Assembly: GCF_016801865.2 (NCBI RefSeq)
Contig: NC_068938.1
Span: 34,641,759-34,705,758, forward strand
Length of the DNA stretch: 64,000 bases
Direction: 5' to 3'
From: Culex pipiens pallens
Taxonomy: Eukaryota > Arthropoda > Insecta > Diptera > Culicidae
Position numbers and translations under genes: made by a program. A model generated the notes under the pieces. The model made no database searches. It was not told where the DNA came from and worked only from the letters and a program-made list of their open reading frames with translations. How positions within the stretch are numbered: the stretch's first letter is position 1; each line of letters opens with the position of its first letter. This document shows, piece by piece, positions 35,413 through 46,372 of the stretch.

Positions 35413-35961
35413 TTACTGCCCATGTTCGCATAAATGTCCCATATGTCCCCCCCCCCCCCCTAAGGACAAAGTTTCACGCAAATCGAAGATGAGTCGGGGC
35501 AACTGCTGTGTGAGTTGGCGGAGAATTACTCGTATAGAAAAAAAAGTATGAAATGCTGCATTAACAAATTTTACCGGGAAATAAATACACAATAGTACTT
35601 AAAAATTGATAAACAATTGTTAAAATAAATTGTCCCTATAAAAAAACAGATATATTATGAAAATTTACAATTTATCATCTAAGCATTTTATTTTATTCGC
35701 AAAAACGATCAAAATATTAGTAAAATATTATTATTTTTTCTAAAAATGAAAGCGATCTAAGGAAACTAGCATGTTAAGTAAGTAAATTTTGAGCCTGAAT
35801 TTAAGGGTGACAGCAACCAAGGAAGTTGTTGTCTTCTTATGGACCCTATCTTGCAAGAATCTGATTGTAAAAATACTCAAACTTTGTTGTGAATAACTTT
35901 GAAGACATTAATTTTGGGGATGAATAAATAATCATATCGATAGTTTCTGTAATTTTGAAGA
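35413..35961. other. AT-rich spacer with poly-C run
   Basis: C14-type run at 35447-35460; otherwise AT-rich and without a gene. Confidence 0.5.
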
Positions 35962-36068
35962 CTAAAATTTCTGTAAAACAAAAATGTCTGTAAAACAAAA
36001 ATGTCTGTAAAACTAAAATTTCTGTAAAAGAAAAATGTCAGTAAAACAAAAATGTCTGTAAAAGAAAT
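35962..36068 (+). repeat. 17-18 bp tandem repeat, about six units
   Basis: Units of TCTGTAAAACAAAAATG with single-base changes (AACTAAAATT, AAGAAAAATG, TCAGTAAAAC). Confidence 0.9.
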
Positions 36069-37417
36069 CTGGATGCAAAAGCTATGGTTGATGTGTACCG
36101 GTAAATAGTTTCAAATATGTGAAAACATGCAGTGACTGTTGTAAAATGTGGTATTAGACGGAATGTTTTGGAAAATTTGGTTTTTGTTTAATTTCCAAAT
36201 TTGAGCACCCCTGTCGCAAAATCTCCCCGGCAGTAATAGTGGTGTGCTGTCAACATAGAAATTCAATTTTACCGAACACATCGGATCCCAGGGATTGACC
36301 GAGCCTCGAAATTGCTTCCACCCGATGAATGTTCTCGCGTGGAAATACATTCTACTTCCTGATCCGGCTCGACGACGAGGCCAGCAACAATGTAACCTTT
36401 TCGCCGGACACACTCTCCGGAACTTCACCCACCCACCACCACCACTGGAAAAAAGGTGTGAAATACGGCTTGTTTGTCTGCGCTGCGTCGGATGAAGAAA
36501 AAAACTGCTACTGGATTGGACATAAATTTGACCAAATTGAGTGGCTGCAGACACACATACGTGGCCTTGGCCGGAGGTGGACGGTAATTTATGGAATTGA
36601 GTTCCGTGATAAATTGGGCTCGCAACCCTCGATGTCGTCTAATTAAACGGCGCTGGCTGGCCCCGCAATCGCAAACAAAAATGAACACTTTGTTGCTTGT
36701 AAACCACACAAAACATCCCGCGGCGGTAATCGGTTGCACTCAGTTTGTTTCATTATTATTTAAATGTGCAATTGAGCTTTGTTTCGAAATGTGGGGAAAA
36801 AAAAGATTAGTGAAACAATGTTTATAGGACGATAGGTGCGAGTTTATTGCGGCAAATGGAGATATAGTATGCATGAGATTAATTTGAAAAATAATTGGCA
36901 ATAAATATATTAACGACCACTAACAATGTAGTGTAACAACTTGTTTCAATCTGTTCAATTAACGCTTGAACGGGGCACTTGTATAAACCACACCTTTGAT
37001 TAGGCATCAGCTAGGTGTTTGAATCAGTGTTATTTCATGCACCTTTTGTCCTGTGCCATAATTGATTTCGTTCCGAGGAAATATTATCTAAAGTTTCAAT
37101 AAAAGTATGTTCAATAGCGATGTAACTGCTGAAATAAAAAAATAGCGTTTGAAATTCTATTTTTACTCCAAGATTTTTTTAAATTGAAAATCTGATGTTT
37201 GAGTATTGATTTTTGCTAAGGAAATATACCAATTTTACCAAAACTACAGGGATCAATCGAAATTGATCGATGTCAGAGAACTAAAATTGTAAACAGACTA
37301 AATTGCGTTGAACATCCAATTTTGTTTGTATATTAACGATCTCAATATAAGAACTAAAATTCCAAAACAATGTTTTAGCCAATAATTGTTTTTTTTTCAA
37401 GTTTAGGATAGTCAGAA
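36069..37417. other. Apparently unique sequence, no gene recognised
   Basis: 36220-36740 is balanced in composition, with overlapping frames of 104-147 codons on both strands (36111-36554, 36329-36739). None has a domain, and each strand's frame mirrors the other, so they are not called. The rest is AT-rich. Confidence 0.4.
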
Positions 37418-37690
37418 CTAAATCAAATCAAATTTTTCGCTTTAAAGCATTACCTTGGCATTCTCTTATGCGAGATTGCAACTCGAAACTAGATGTTTGA
37501 AGGCTTGAAATGGTGAGGCAATCCAAACTTCTTTTTACACCTAAGTTTCCATCCACCCCGGGATTCGACTGACGACCTTTGGATTGTGAGTCTGCCAACC
37601 AGCGACTCTACCGAGGCAGTTTTTTACTCAGGGAGGCGACTCCTACACCTAGGAGTCGGCCTAGGTTTGGCCGGTATAATTTTTCAGTAT
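37418..37690 (-). mobile_element. 5'-truncated SINE (second tRNA unit and tail)
   Basis: AAATCAAATCAAATTTTTCG at the left is the tail. The minus-strand body repeats the second-unit motif (ACTCACAATCCAAAGGTCGTC) and CAGTCGAATCCCGGGGTGG, as at 18240-18300. It stops near 37690, before any head. Confidence 0.8.
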
Positions 37691-38509
37691 ATTTAGTAGT
37701 TTGGTTTATTGTCGCTTGCAGAGCTGAAAATGTCAGGGGTCCTGACGCGAAAATCGGCGACGCATACACGATTTTTTCAGATCCATTCACTGAACCGCAA
37801 AACCGTGACATAAACAAACCCGACTCAGTCGTGAGTGCCCTAGCTCACTGAGCAGCTACAATGCGAGGCAGTAGTCGACCAACGCTCATTCGACGTTGCA
37901 CGCACACACATAAAGAAACAAGTTTTTACACAAAAAGTTGGTATTTATGCGTGGAAATGTAATTTTGAATATAAGTTATGGTTGTTTTAAGTGTTTTGCA
38001 CAGTCTAGAACCATTCAATTGTTTAAAAATAGTCAAAATAGTGTTTAGAGAGGATTTTACGAGTCAGTCATACGACACGAATTGAGAGAGTAAAGCTCAT
38101 TTTTTCACGTCTCTCATTCTCCAGCAGCCGACCGGCACGAGTCAGGCGGCAGTGGTTGAACGGACACAGTAGGCTTTCAGTCAGATGCTAGCAGTGAACT
38201 GACATTTTGGTTTGCTTCATGTGTACGCTGGGTTGGAAACATTTTGCAGGCCTGGTCGCTTGCTTGTTTTCGATGTTTGGTTGTTCCTATTAGATCTCGG
38301 GGTCAATAAGATCACAGCTGAAAATATTTTCCTATAAATTTTTAGGATGTTTTACGTAACATATCTAAAGATGGTGAACATCTAATAACAGGAATCAAAG
38401 AAATGATCTCTAAAACAAAAAAAAACAGAATTCGGTTCAATAATTGAATATAAAGCACCATGGGTCTCCAGCAAAGTGTACTGGGAAATCATTTAAAGGA
38501 GAAGCATGG
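37691..38509. other. Spacer, probably repeat-derived
   Basis: GTCAGGGGTCCTGACGCG at 37731 recalls the AAGGGTCCTGATT end of the hAT MITE at 45387, but no partner terminus was found. No gene. Confidence 0.4.
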
Positions 38510-38511
38510 TA

Positions 38512-38726
38512 CCGTAAACTGGGGTCAATCGGGACACATGGGGCGAATTGGGACAGCAGTTTTAACCATGTTGGAGCACAATATTTTGATTTTTCTGGTT
38601 GGTTTCGGTAAGAATAGACTCAGGCCAACAAAATGTGTACATCCATTTCCAAATTTATAAGCTTAAAGTGCTCTAAAGACTGCTGTCCCTATTCAGACTG
38701 TAGTCCCGATTCACCCCAGATTACGG
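38512..38726. mobile_element. 215-bp MITE with CCGTAAACTGGGGTCAATCG end
   Basis: Left end CCGTAAACTGGGGTCAATCG; right end on the minus strand CCGTAATCTGGGGTGAATCG, two mismatches in 20. TA flanks at 38510-38511 and 38727-38728. Non-coding. Confidence 0.88.
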
Positions 38727-38728
38727 TA

Positions 38729-39476
38729 CTTTGAGTTCGGTTGATATATCGAAGTCCATTTTTTAACTCATATTAGTTGCATTTTTACGTTCCGAGAAAA
38801 AAACGAATTTTAATGTTTGACCAACACAGCAAAGAAAGTAGTAATCCAGCTGTAAAAATAAATTGCATTATTTTATGAAATTGTTTGTAATATTACATGA
38901 TAAGATCGCAACTACTTTCTTAGGTGCGTTGTGCACCGGACTTAGTCCGTGCGACCTACCCTAACTTAAATTATAGCAAAGACCCTCACTTGAGTTGGGC
39001 ACAGTGGCCAAAGGTGCTTTTATTCACACCGTCAGCACAGACGAGCGCTCCGCGCGGCGGTGCAGTTTTTGCAGCACACGGCCAGCTTTGCTGATGTGGG
39101 CTTTTGGGTTTCCCCTGGGGACATCGAGTGTCTTACCAGGGAATTGATTCGATTATTAAGTGCTAGGCCGCGGTAGTGGTAACGTCGATGTCAATAATTA
39201 TTTAGAAACATAATATAGTTGTTAGAGATAAACTTTGATCTTTAAATTACTTTAATATCACATCATATGCGCCAATCCTTACCGCTCGGCGGCGCAGTTG
39301 ATTGAAAACATTACACAGGATTTTTACGGTTTTTATTGAATATTTCAGGGATAGAATCGTATTTTCGGGATCTGTGAAGTTCAAAAAGTGCGCCATTGAT
39401 AGCTGCACAAAATGGCGTTATTTATTCAATTTGGCTCAAAATACATGCACTAATACATCATCATGCAAATTTTTTT
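38729..39476. other. Spacer with a small palindromic repeat
   Basis: AAAGAAAGTAGTAATC (near 38831) and GCAACTACTTTCTTA (near 38908) form a ~100-bp foldback that may be a very small MITE. No gene. Confidence 0.4.
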
Positions 39477-39867
39477 GACATGGTATAGTTCTACGGAGTA
39501 CCAGAACTGGTTCCAACCGGAAACGGTGCACCGAGCTAACGTCAATTGAAACCGACTTAATTATATCAAATATTTTTGCAGGATGATTCATAAAGGTAAT
39601 GCCTTCAAATTTTGTATTATTGCCAGTATTTTTCTGTGAAAAAGCTTTTGTTATATTTACCCACATACGAAGGGGGCGAGGTACCCAACGAAATCCGGAA
39701 TATCTCCGGTAAAGTTGGACCATAATTTTCCCACTTCTGACAGTCAAAAATGTAGACAAATCTGAATCTTCTACAATCGGAAGCATACAGTTAGGTGAAT
39801 TCTACCAAAATATATAAGATTTTTAAGAAAAAAATAGGTTTAGCGTGACTTTCCGAGCGTTTTAGTG
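39477..39867. mobile_element. Truncated copy of the 59-kb TTAA foldback element
   Basis: Matches the middle and right arm of 59228-59910 (CGGAATATCTCCGGTAAA, GTAGACAAATCTGAATCTTC). It ends GCGTTTTAGTG followed by TTAA, as that element does. The left arm is missing. Confidence 0.8.
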
Positions 39868-39871
39868 TTAA

Positions 39872-40561
39872 GGGGTTACATACATGTAAATCGGCAAAAA
39901 TGTCAGAGGTCGGTTTGAGCACACAATTAAGCTTTTTTCAAAATATGTTTTCAGGGCATTAAAATATACATTTTCATCTATTAACAAAACAAATTTGAAG
40001 ATATTTGGTTGTATCATTGCCTAGATATAGCTATTTGAAGTTAGCAGTTTCAAAAAACGGGTGCCACGATATCTCAACATTGCTTCGACCAAATCGGCTC
40101 AAAATTTTAGTGAAGACTCGTTAAACCGGTCCCGTGTGCATGACGAAGGCCGATTTTCAAAAAGTTTATTTAAAAAAAAAAAATAAATATTTTACTGGTT
40201 TTCATGAAAAAAATCGCCATTTTTTTATTTTTTGAAAATTCAAAATTTCAAAATCAGGCTTCGTCATGCACACGGGATATGTCTTAAGAGTCTTCAACCA
40301 AAATTTCAGCCAATTTGGTCTTTCACATCTCGAGATATCGTGGCACCCGTAAATCAACTTGGTGTTCAGAGAAAAACGCTCAGAAAGTTAGAAAGTTGGC
40401 TTTGCGCATGGCAAAATTCTGAGCTTAAATCGTCTCTAACTCAGTTAAATCATGAAATATCTTCATGAAACTTTCAGGAGTGATTGAAAATCATCTTTTA
40501 AGTGGATTCAATAAATTTTCTGAACATGAAATTTTGTGATTTTCTACATGTATGTAACCCC
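39872..40561. mobile_element. 690-bp TTAA-flanked MITE (piggyBac-like target)
   Basis: Ends are perfect inverted repeats GGGGTTACATACATGTA, bordered by TTAA at 39868-39871 and 40562-40565. Inside, GGGTGCCACGATATCTC and GAGATATCGTGGCACCC face each other, as do GTCCCGTGTGCATGACGAAG and a TTCGTCATGCACACGGGA block, so much of it can fold. TTAA targeting is typical of piggyBac-class transposases. No enzyme is encoded. Confidence 0.9.
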
Positions 40562-40565
40562 TTAA

Positions 40566-42084
40566 ATGTATTGTCAAGGCAAAAATACATTCTAATCAAA
40601 TAAAACAAGTTTAGCATACCGAGAAATAACAACATGAGATTGATGTGGGTTCCCGGAATAGGAACAGAAGACGAACCCGCACACAGTTTATCAATTTCAA
40701 ATTGGAAATTAAAAAGAAACACTTTCGGAAACCCTTCCCGGATTTCGCCCTATCATCGTCTTACGCTTGGTCAAGTTTTCATAATCAAACTTTTGATGGA
40801 AACCTACATGTGGTTGCGGTATCTTCGTGTGGGTGTTTGAACAAAAAAGGAAAACTCATCTTATGGCGGTTGACCAAATGTTTGAAAAGTGATGACCCTT
40901 CTTGCTAATGATAGGGGAAGCTTTTTCTTCTTCTCCACCCGTGTGTGTCTATTTACACTTAACTAAATTTGAGTTTATGTGTGTTTCTAGTGAAAATTCA
41001 TCAACCCCTCCTTTACCCTTCGAAGAAGACGCTGGAAAGCGGACCAGATGGTGTTGCTTATTGAAAAGCATAATTTATGGAAATTTGTGTCTCCCAGGAA
41101 GGCCGTATATTAAATGTGGTCATAAAAGATACACAACAATGTCACACGATGCTTATCGGCTGCTCCCCTCGGTATTTATAGGCGACGATTGCTGATTATT
41201 AAAAGAAGGATTTATTAAGGCTTCTCCTGGGAACGTTGGACCAGTGGTCAACCGGCGACCGGTGGAAAAGTGGCGGGTTTTGATGAGCTTGTTCTTCCGT
41301 GATTGATGATGTTTGGCTAAACAAATATGGGAAGATTAGATTAGAGAGCGAGCGAGCGAGCGAACTTTAAAAGGAATGATGGCGGTCGCCTTTGTCTGCT
41401 GAAGCGTTTCATCATTCGGGGTAATTTTCCGCCTCAGGGCATTCGGCATTGTCCGAAAAAGCTCTTGTCACAATAGCTCCCCCCCCTCTACAATCCTTTG
41501 AAGTTGATGGATGCGTTCGTGATGGGGTCGAACGGGTTTGAAGTGTGGCTGTCAAATCTGGTGGTCTGATGATCAATTTCTGATAAAACTTGCAGGATTG
41601 TTAAATGCTTGTTAGCAACAAAATATCCACATTGCAACAGTTACTGTCAATGGTTTTAATATATTATCTAAGAATTAATGATTTTTCAAATTAAACTAGA
41701 TCAAAGCATGGCTATTTGAATATTATGAATTCAATTAACGTGTCAGAAATTGACATCAAATGTCTGCTTTGTGATTTGAAAGCATTTTTTTAGTGCTTTG
41801 TGATTTTATGCCTTAAGGAGGTATTATATTATGACAAACACTTTTTGACAGTTAATCAGTTTGCCTGCATCTGTTTGCAGAAAAGTCAGCCTGCATATTT
41901 TTTTAAATTGAATTTGCTGCAAACAAGTATCAACCACAGAAAAGTGCGAGTTAGTTTGTACCTCCTTTATTATAAAAACAAAGTCCTTATGAGATCTTAT
42001 TTAACAAAATGAAATGGTATCGTTCTACAGTAGAAAATGTAAAAAATAAGCAAAAAAAAAAAAATAATGAAGAAGAGGCTGGAA
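40566..42084. other. Apparently unique sequence, no gene recognised
   Basis: 40620-41560 is balanced; (GAGC)n at about 41346-41362. Frames of 68-97 codons on the plus strand overlap in different frames without a domain. AT-rich after 41600. Confidence 0.4.
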
Positions 42085-42350
42085 AATCTAATCTAATCTA
42101 ACATGCTGGAAAGTCTTGTGAATAAATTACGCCCAAGCCTTGTTCTTGCCATTATGCATAATTGCAGTACAAATGAGAACACCCGTAAATGTGTTGCAAA
42201 AATTAAATCGGCCAGCCCTACTACGATGTGTTTACCACAGAGAGGATTCTGAGAACGGATCACATTTTACAGAATCTACATAGGAGGAAGGAAACGTGGA
42301 CATACCGTACCATACGCTCCGATTTTTGATTGCATTGATGTTTGTAGGGT
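42085..42350 (-). mobile_element. Relative of the (TCTAA)n retroelement fragment at 3611
   Basis: Starts AATCTAATCTAATCTAAC and shares GGCCAGCCCTACTACG, CACAGAGAGGATTCTGAG and ACCATACGCTCCGA with the other copy. Non-coding. Confidence 0.55.
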
Positions 42351-42490
42351 GAGTTGAATGTAAAAATAAATAAATATTTTTTTCAATTTAAGATGAATAA
42401 TAAAGTAATTAACCTTTATATACAGCTGAAATATTGTAAAAAGGAAGAAAAAAAAGGAAGAATTGGCTGTAAAAACATGAAAAAAAACTA

Positions 42491-42647
42491 CACAGAAAAA
42501 AAAATCAATTCTCGTAATCGTGAATTAAGTTCACGAATGTGAGAACCATGAAGGAATTTATTCATGAGTATGGTGCATTTGCACTATAAACGTGAATATA
42601 TTCCTTCGTGGTTCTCGCATTCGTGAAACTAATTCACGATTTCCGTG
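42491..42647. mobile_element. 157-bp foldback MITE
   Basis: Almost the whole element is one palindrome. Left arm pieces AATCGTGAATTAAGTTCACG and GTGAGAACCATGAAGGAAT face ATTCCTTCGTGGTTCTCGC and TTCGTGAAACTAATTCACG in the right arm. Ends CACAGAAA / TTTCCGTG with TA on both sides (42489-42490, 42648-42649). Confidence 0.88.
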
Positions 42648-42649
42648 TA

Positions 42650-45378
42650 GATAGGTAAAAGGTAATGATTGGAGATGGTAGAGTAAGGCAAATACTATCA
42701 GAAACAAACATAAATTAAATACTTAAAATGAAACAAGGAAAATATAAACAAGAGAATTCAAGTTTTTTGTAAAACAAAAGTTGCCTAAAATGACCTCCTA
42801 AAAATTTTCGAAAAAAATTGGGGCAGTAGAGAGTTAACACAGTTTAAATATACCTCTTTCTCACCCTTCGGTCCGAAAAACATTTCTTCCCCCTTAATTG
42901 TCAACTGAACCGGGCACACTTGATTCGAAATTGGGAAACAAGCGGGAACTTTTCATCTGCACTGCTGCTCTGCACTGCATCCGGCACACTTTGGCCATGA
43001 GATGCCGTAACGGGCAAAGAGTTGAGAGGCAGTTTTGCAAGAATTTATCGACATCAGAAGTAGTTTTCCGGTGCTCTTCTCGGCACAATTCTGCTCACTG
43101 TGCTTTGAGAGAAAACTCTGGGCGGCAAAAAACACTTTCGAGTTTTAAATAAGGGTGTACAACACATCAGAGCTGAAAGTTTTTCTCGAACCAGCACCAG
43201 GCAATACCTTTATCCATGGATGATCATGGCTCGGTGAGGACGGTACGGTACAGGATTTTAAAATAAAAGCTCCTCAATCTTACACTTGAGTTGCTCTTGA
43301 GTTCGATGCTTCCACAGTCGGTTTGAATCACGTCGGATAAGGGATGGGATGGGATAGGTTGTGATGAGCTTTTATTGGGATTTTTACCATTGTTCATTAA
43401 GCGATACTTGGCATACTTTGGAACTGACCTGGCTACTGGTTGGTAGATGGGTAGATGCATTTGCAGCACAGACTCTCGTATCCGAGAACTGGTGCCTTGT
43501 AAATCTTGAGAGTTTTAGTTATGCGAAGCACTCTTCGAGGTACTATTACTTTCGGCTCAGGGGAAAGATTGAATTTGATCAAGCGTTATAATGTCGACAG
43601 AGTAAAGGTGCTCAGCAAAGTTTCAAACTCTAGACAATAGTGTCGAAAGTTGAATCAATTATCGGAATCCATAGTGAAGTTTCAATCAATCCGGATCAAT
43701 GGACAAGAGTAAATAATAGTCTCATAATCGGTTTATACCTTAAGAAGCATCCGAAGTTGCAATTCTTCGTGTGCCGTGTGCCTCAGGAAGAGACGTGTTT
43801 CGTTCGACAGGGGAACACTAATTATAGTTGACACTTGACCTGGATAAATTCTAGTGCACCACCACAACAAGTGCTTCTTCTCGACGTACGTGTGTCCCTC
43901 GTGAATGCAGTTTTCCAAGTGAAAGCTCGGTGCGTTGCATTTCTGCTGCTTCTTAGAAAATCTGGGAACATGATACTCACTGCATACAATGAATGTGATC
44001 GGTTGAATGCACATTGCACTGCACCAGCACAGCATCCATACAGTGCACTTTATTTGTTAGAAATGTTGTTTTCAGTGGAAAACTTCTTTCTGCTACGACG
44101 GGCATGATTAGCGTCAGTGCAGTAGAAGTATCGTGAAATGAGACGTTACATTCGCGCAATCATGGAGAGAATACTCGGATTTTACTAGAACGTAACGCTG
44201 CTAGATTTGTTAGACATCGGTGGAAGCTTCAAAAGCAGAATGAATTTGGTGGTTTAATTCGGATCAAACACTTGGAAATAAATTATCAGCTTTGCTAGAA
44301 CGAGAAAAAGCAACGAGATAAAAAAAAATCAGCAAGAAATTTCAATCATTCCCACAAAGCACACATCTTGCGTAATCTTCAACAACAAGTTTCAATTTAA
44401 AATGTTTGGTTCCGTTCCCTTTTCCCCCTACTCCACAGCATTCGACAGAATCCCAACTGCTCCGAGATATAGGAATCTCAACTATTCATCAAATCTCTTT
44501 TCGCCTGTCTACCATCAATCAAGACAACAATCTTGCCATGCTGGGTGGAGGCAAGGACGAAAAAAAAAACAGCTCGAAATAAATAGCGCTGCTGAAAAAC
44601 GCAATACTCGAAGAGTTATTGCCAAAAACGAAGACGTAATATCTTGGGTGAGAAATCGTTCTAACAAGCATGCCGAGCGCGCGCCCCAACTCCACTGGGA
44701 GCCAGGCAACGACGACACATTCACTTCCTCCAATCTGGTTAAGGGGGGAAGGGTGGAAAGCAGGAGTTTAGCAGTAGTGAAATTGAGTCGAAAAGCAAAA
44801 GTGGATGGTGTGGTGTGAAGCACATTTTCCAATTCCACTCTAAATCTGAAGGATATTTATTTTATTTCAGCATGCTGAGGGCGGTTTTCCGCTGCACGGT
44901 GGGGTTGATATGCGTGGATTTTTAGTTAAAACTTCTCAGGAAACAAAATTTGTTCCTTACTGCTCTGACACATAATAGGGAATTCAGCTTCAAGCGATAA
45001 TAATTTGTAACAATTATTTAATCCAAAAGTTGTAGTTTCGAAAATTATTATGGCAACCTCGATTTTTCTGAATTCTGATCATCGATGCACCATTAAATAC
45101 TGAGATTATATTTTTCTTGAGAATTATGATAGGAGTTGTTGAGACAACTTTAGAGGCGTCCGACATGTCAGTTTGTTTCACAAGTGCCAGGAACCTGATA
45201 ATTTGTTAGTGAAATAACCAGTTTTAGTTAGGATTCATCATTGAAGATGATGATACGACCCAAAAATTGAAAGGTTTTTGTGAGAAGCTATATTCTTTTA
45301 ATCTCAAGGCAAGCAATCGAAAGCTGTTGTTGAGACAATTCCCGTTTATCTGTTATTAAATTTTGAGTAAAAGGGTTT
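42650..45378. other. Apparently unique sequence, no gene recognised
   Basis: The longest frame, 44402-44818 (138 codons, plus), starts with ATG and is Ser/Arg/Lys-rich, but it is mirrored by a 107-codon minus frame and shows no domain, signal or splice context. 43640-44160 has further short overlapping frames. The region could be intronic. Confidence 0.4.
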
Positions 45379-45386
45379 AATGTTAG

Positions 45387-45731
45387 CAAGGGTCCTGATT
45401 GCTCAAAATCAACCACTCCATTCGCGAGCACAAATAGCAGGCGACGCGATACTGCCCTGATGAATTCCTACTGTTTGTCACTTTGAAACCATTCGCTCCC
45501 GAACTTTCTCTTTTCTACTCTCCTTCTCTCTCTGATCGGCTCAGTCTCCGAACGGCTCAGGCAGGCCGAACGTCGCCGATCACTCTGAACTGAAAACATT
45601 TTTTCTCTGTTGCGCTGCGTTGTACTCATTGATTTGGGTTGCCTAAAATCAATGTTATCAATTAAATTGTGCATTTATTTTTTTGATGAGTGAGTGGTTT
45701 CTGTTCATTGAACCGAAAATCAGGACCCTTG
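45387..45731. mobile_element. 345-bp hAT-type MITE with perfect 8-bp duplication
   Basis: Left end CAAGGGTCCTGATT; right end on the minus strand is identical over 14 bp. AATGTTAG is duplicated at 45379-45386 and 45732-45739. The interior has CTCTCTGATCGGCTCAG-type sequence and a minus-strand frame of 68 codons without a domain. Confidence 0.92.
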
Positions 45732-46202
45732 AATGTTAGATAGCCCGCTGTAGAAAGGTAAAACCAAATAATGTGTATTTGTAGAATGATTAAAGGTTGC
45801 CATAATTGCCAAAACGACAAACATAAGCAAATCTACAAAAAATAACCAAATCGACCAAAATACCAAGAATGACCGAAATGACTTAAAAGACCAAAACAAT
45901 CAAAATTGCTAAAATGCCAAATCAACCAAGTGGCCAAAATTACCGAAATCGCAAAATGGCCGAAATGACCAAAGGATCATTATTATCCACATTACAAAAT
46001 CGACCAAAGTGGCCTACACCAAAATTTCTAAAATGACCAAAATGACCAGTATGACCAAAATCACAAAAATGACCAAAATGACACCAAAATGACATCAAAA
46101 TGACATCAAAATGACATCAAAATGACCAAATGACCAAATTGACCAAAATGATCAAAGTGACCAAAAAGACCAAATAGACCAAAAAGAACAAAATGACCGA
46201 AA

Positions 46203-46372
46203 TTACAAAAAAAAAAAAAAAATCAAATTATTCGCCTTGGCGTTCTCGATTGCGAGATTCCTACTCGAAACTAGGTGTTCGAAGGCTTGATTGTTGAGGC
46301 AATTGCAAACCTCTTTTTACACCTTAGCTTTCATCCACCCCGGGATTCGAACTGACGGCCTTTGGATTGTTA
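46203..46372 (-). mobile_element. 5'-truncated SINE inside the 9-bp satellite
   Basis: Left side A15-type run then ATCAAATTATTCGCC, the SINE tail. Minus-strand motifs AGAGGTTTGCAATTGCC and CAGTTCGAATCCCGG match the SINEs at 18013 and 9553. It ends within the second tRNA-like unit (CAATCCAAAGG). Confidence 0.85.

Noticed and set aside
36111..36739. Overlapping frames of 104-147 codons on both strands
   Set aside because: Mirror frames without domains in a balanced-composition region. Chance opening is the simpler reading.
44402..44818. 138-codon plus-strand frame starting with ATG
   Set aside because: Mirrored by a 107-codon minus-strand frame, low-complexity Ser/Lys/Arg content, no domain, signal peptide or splice context.
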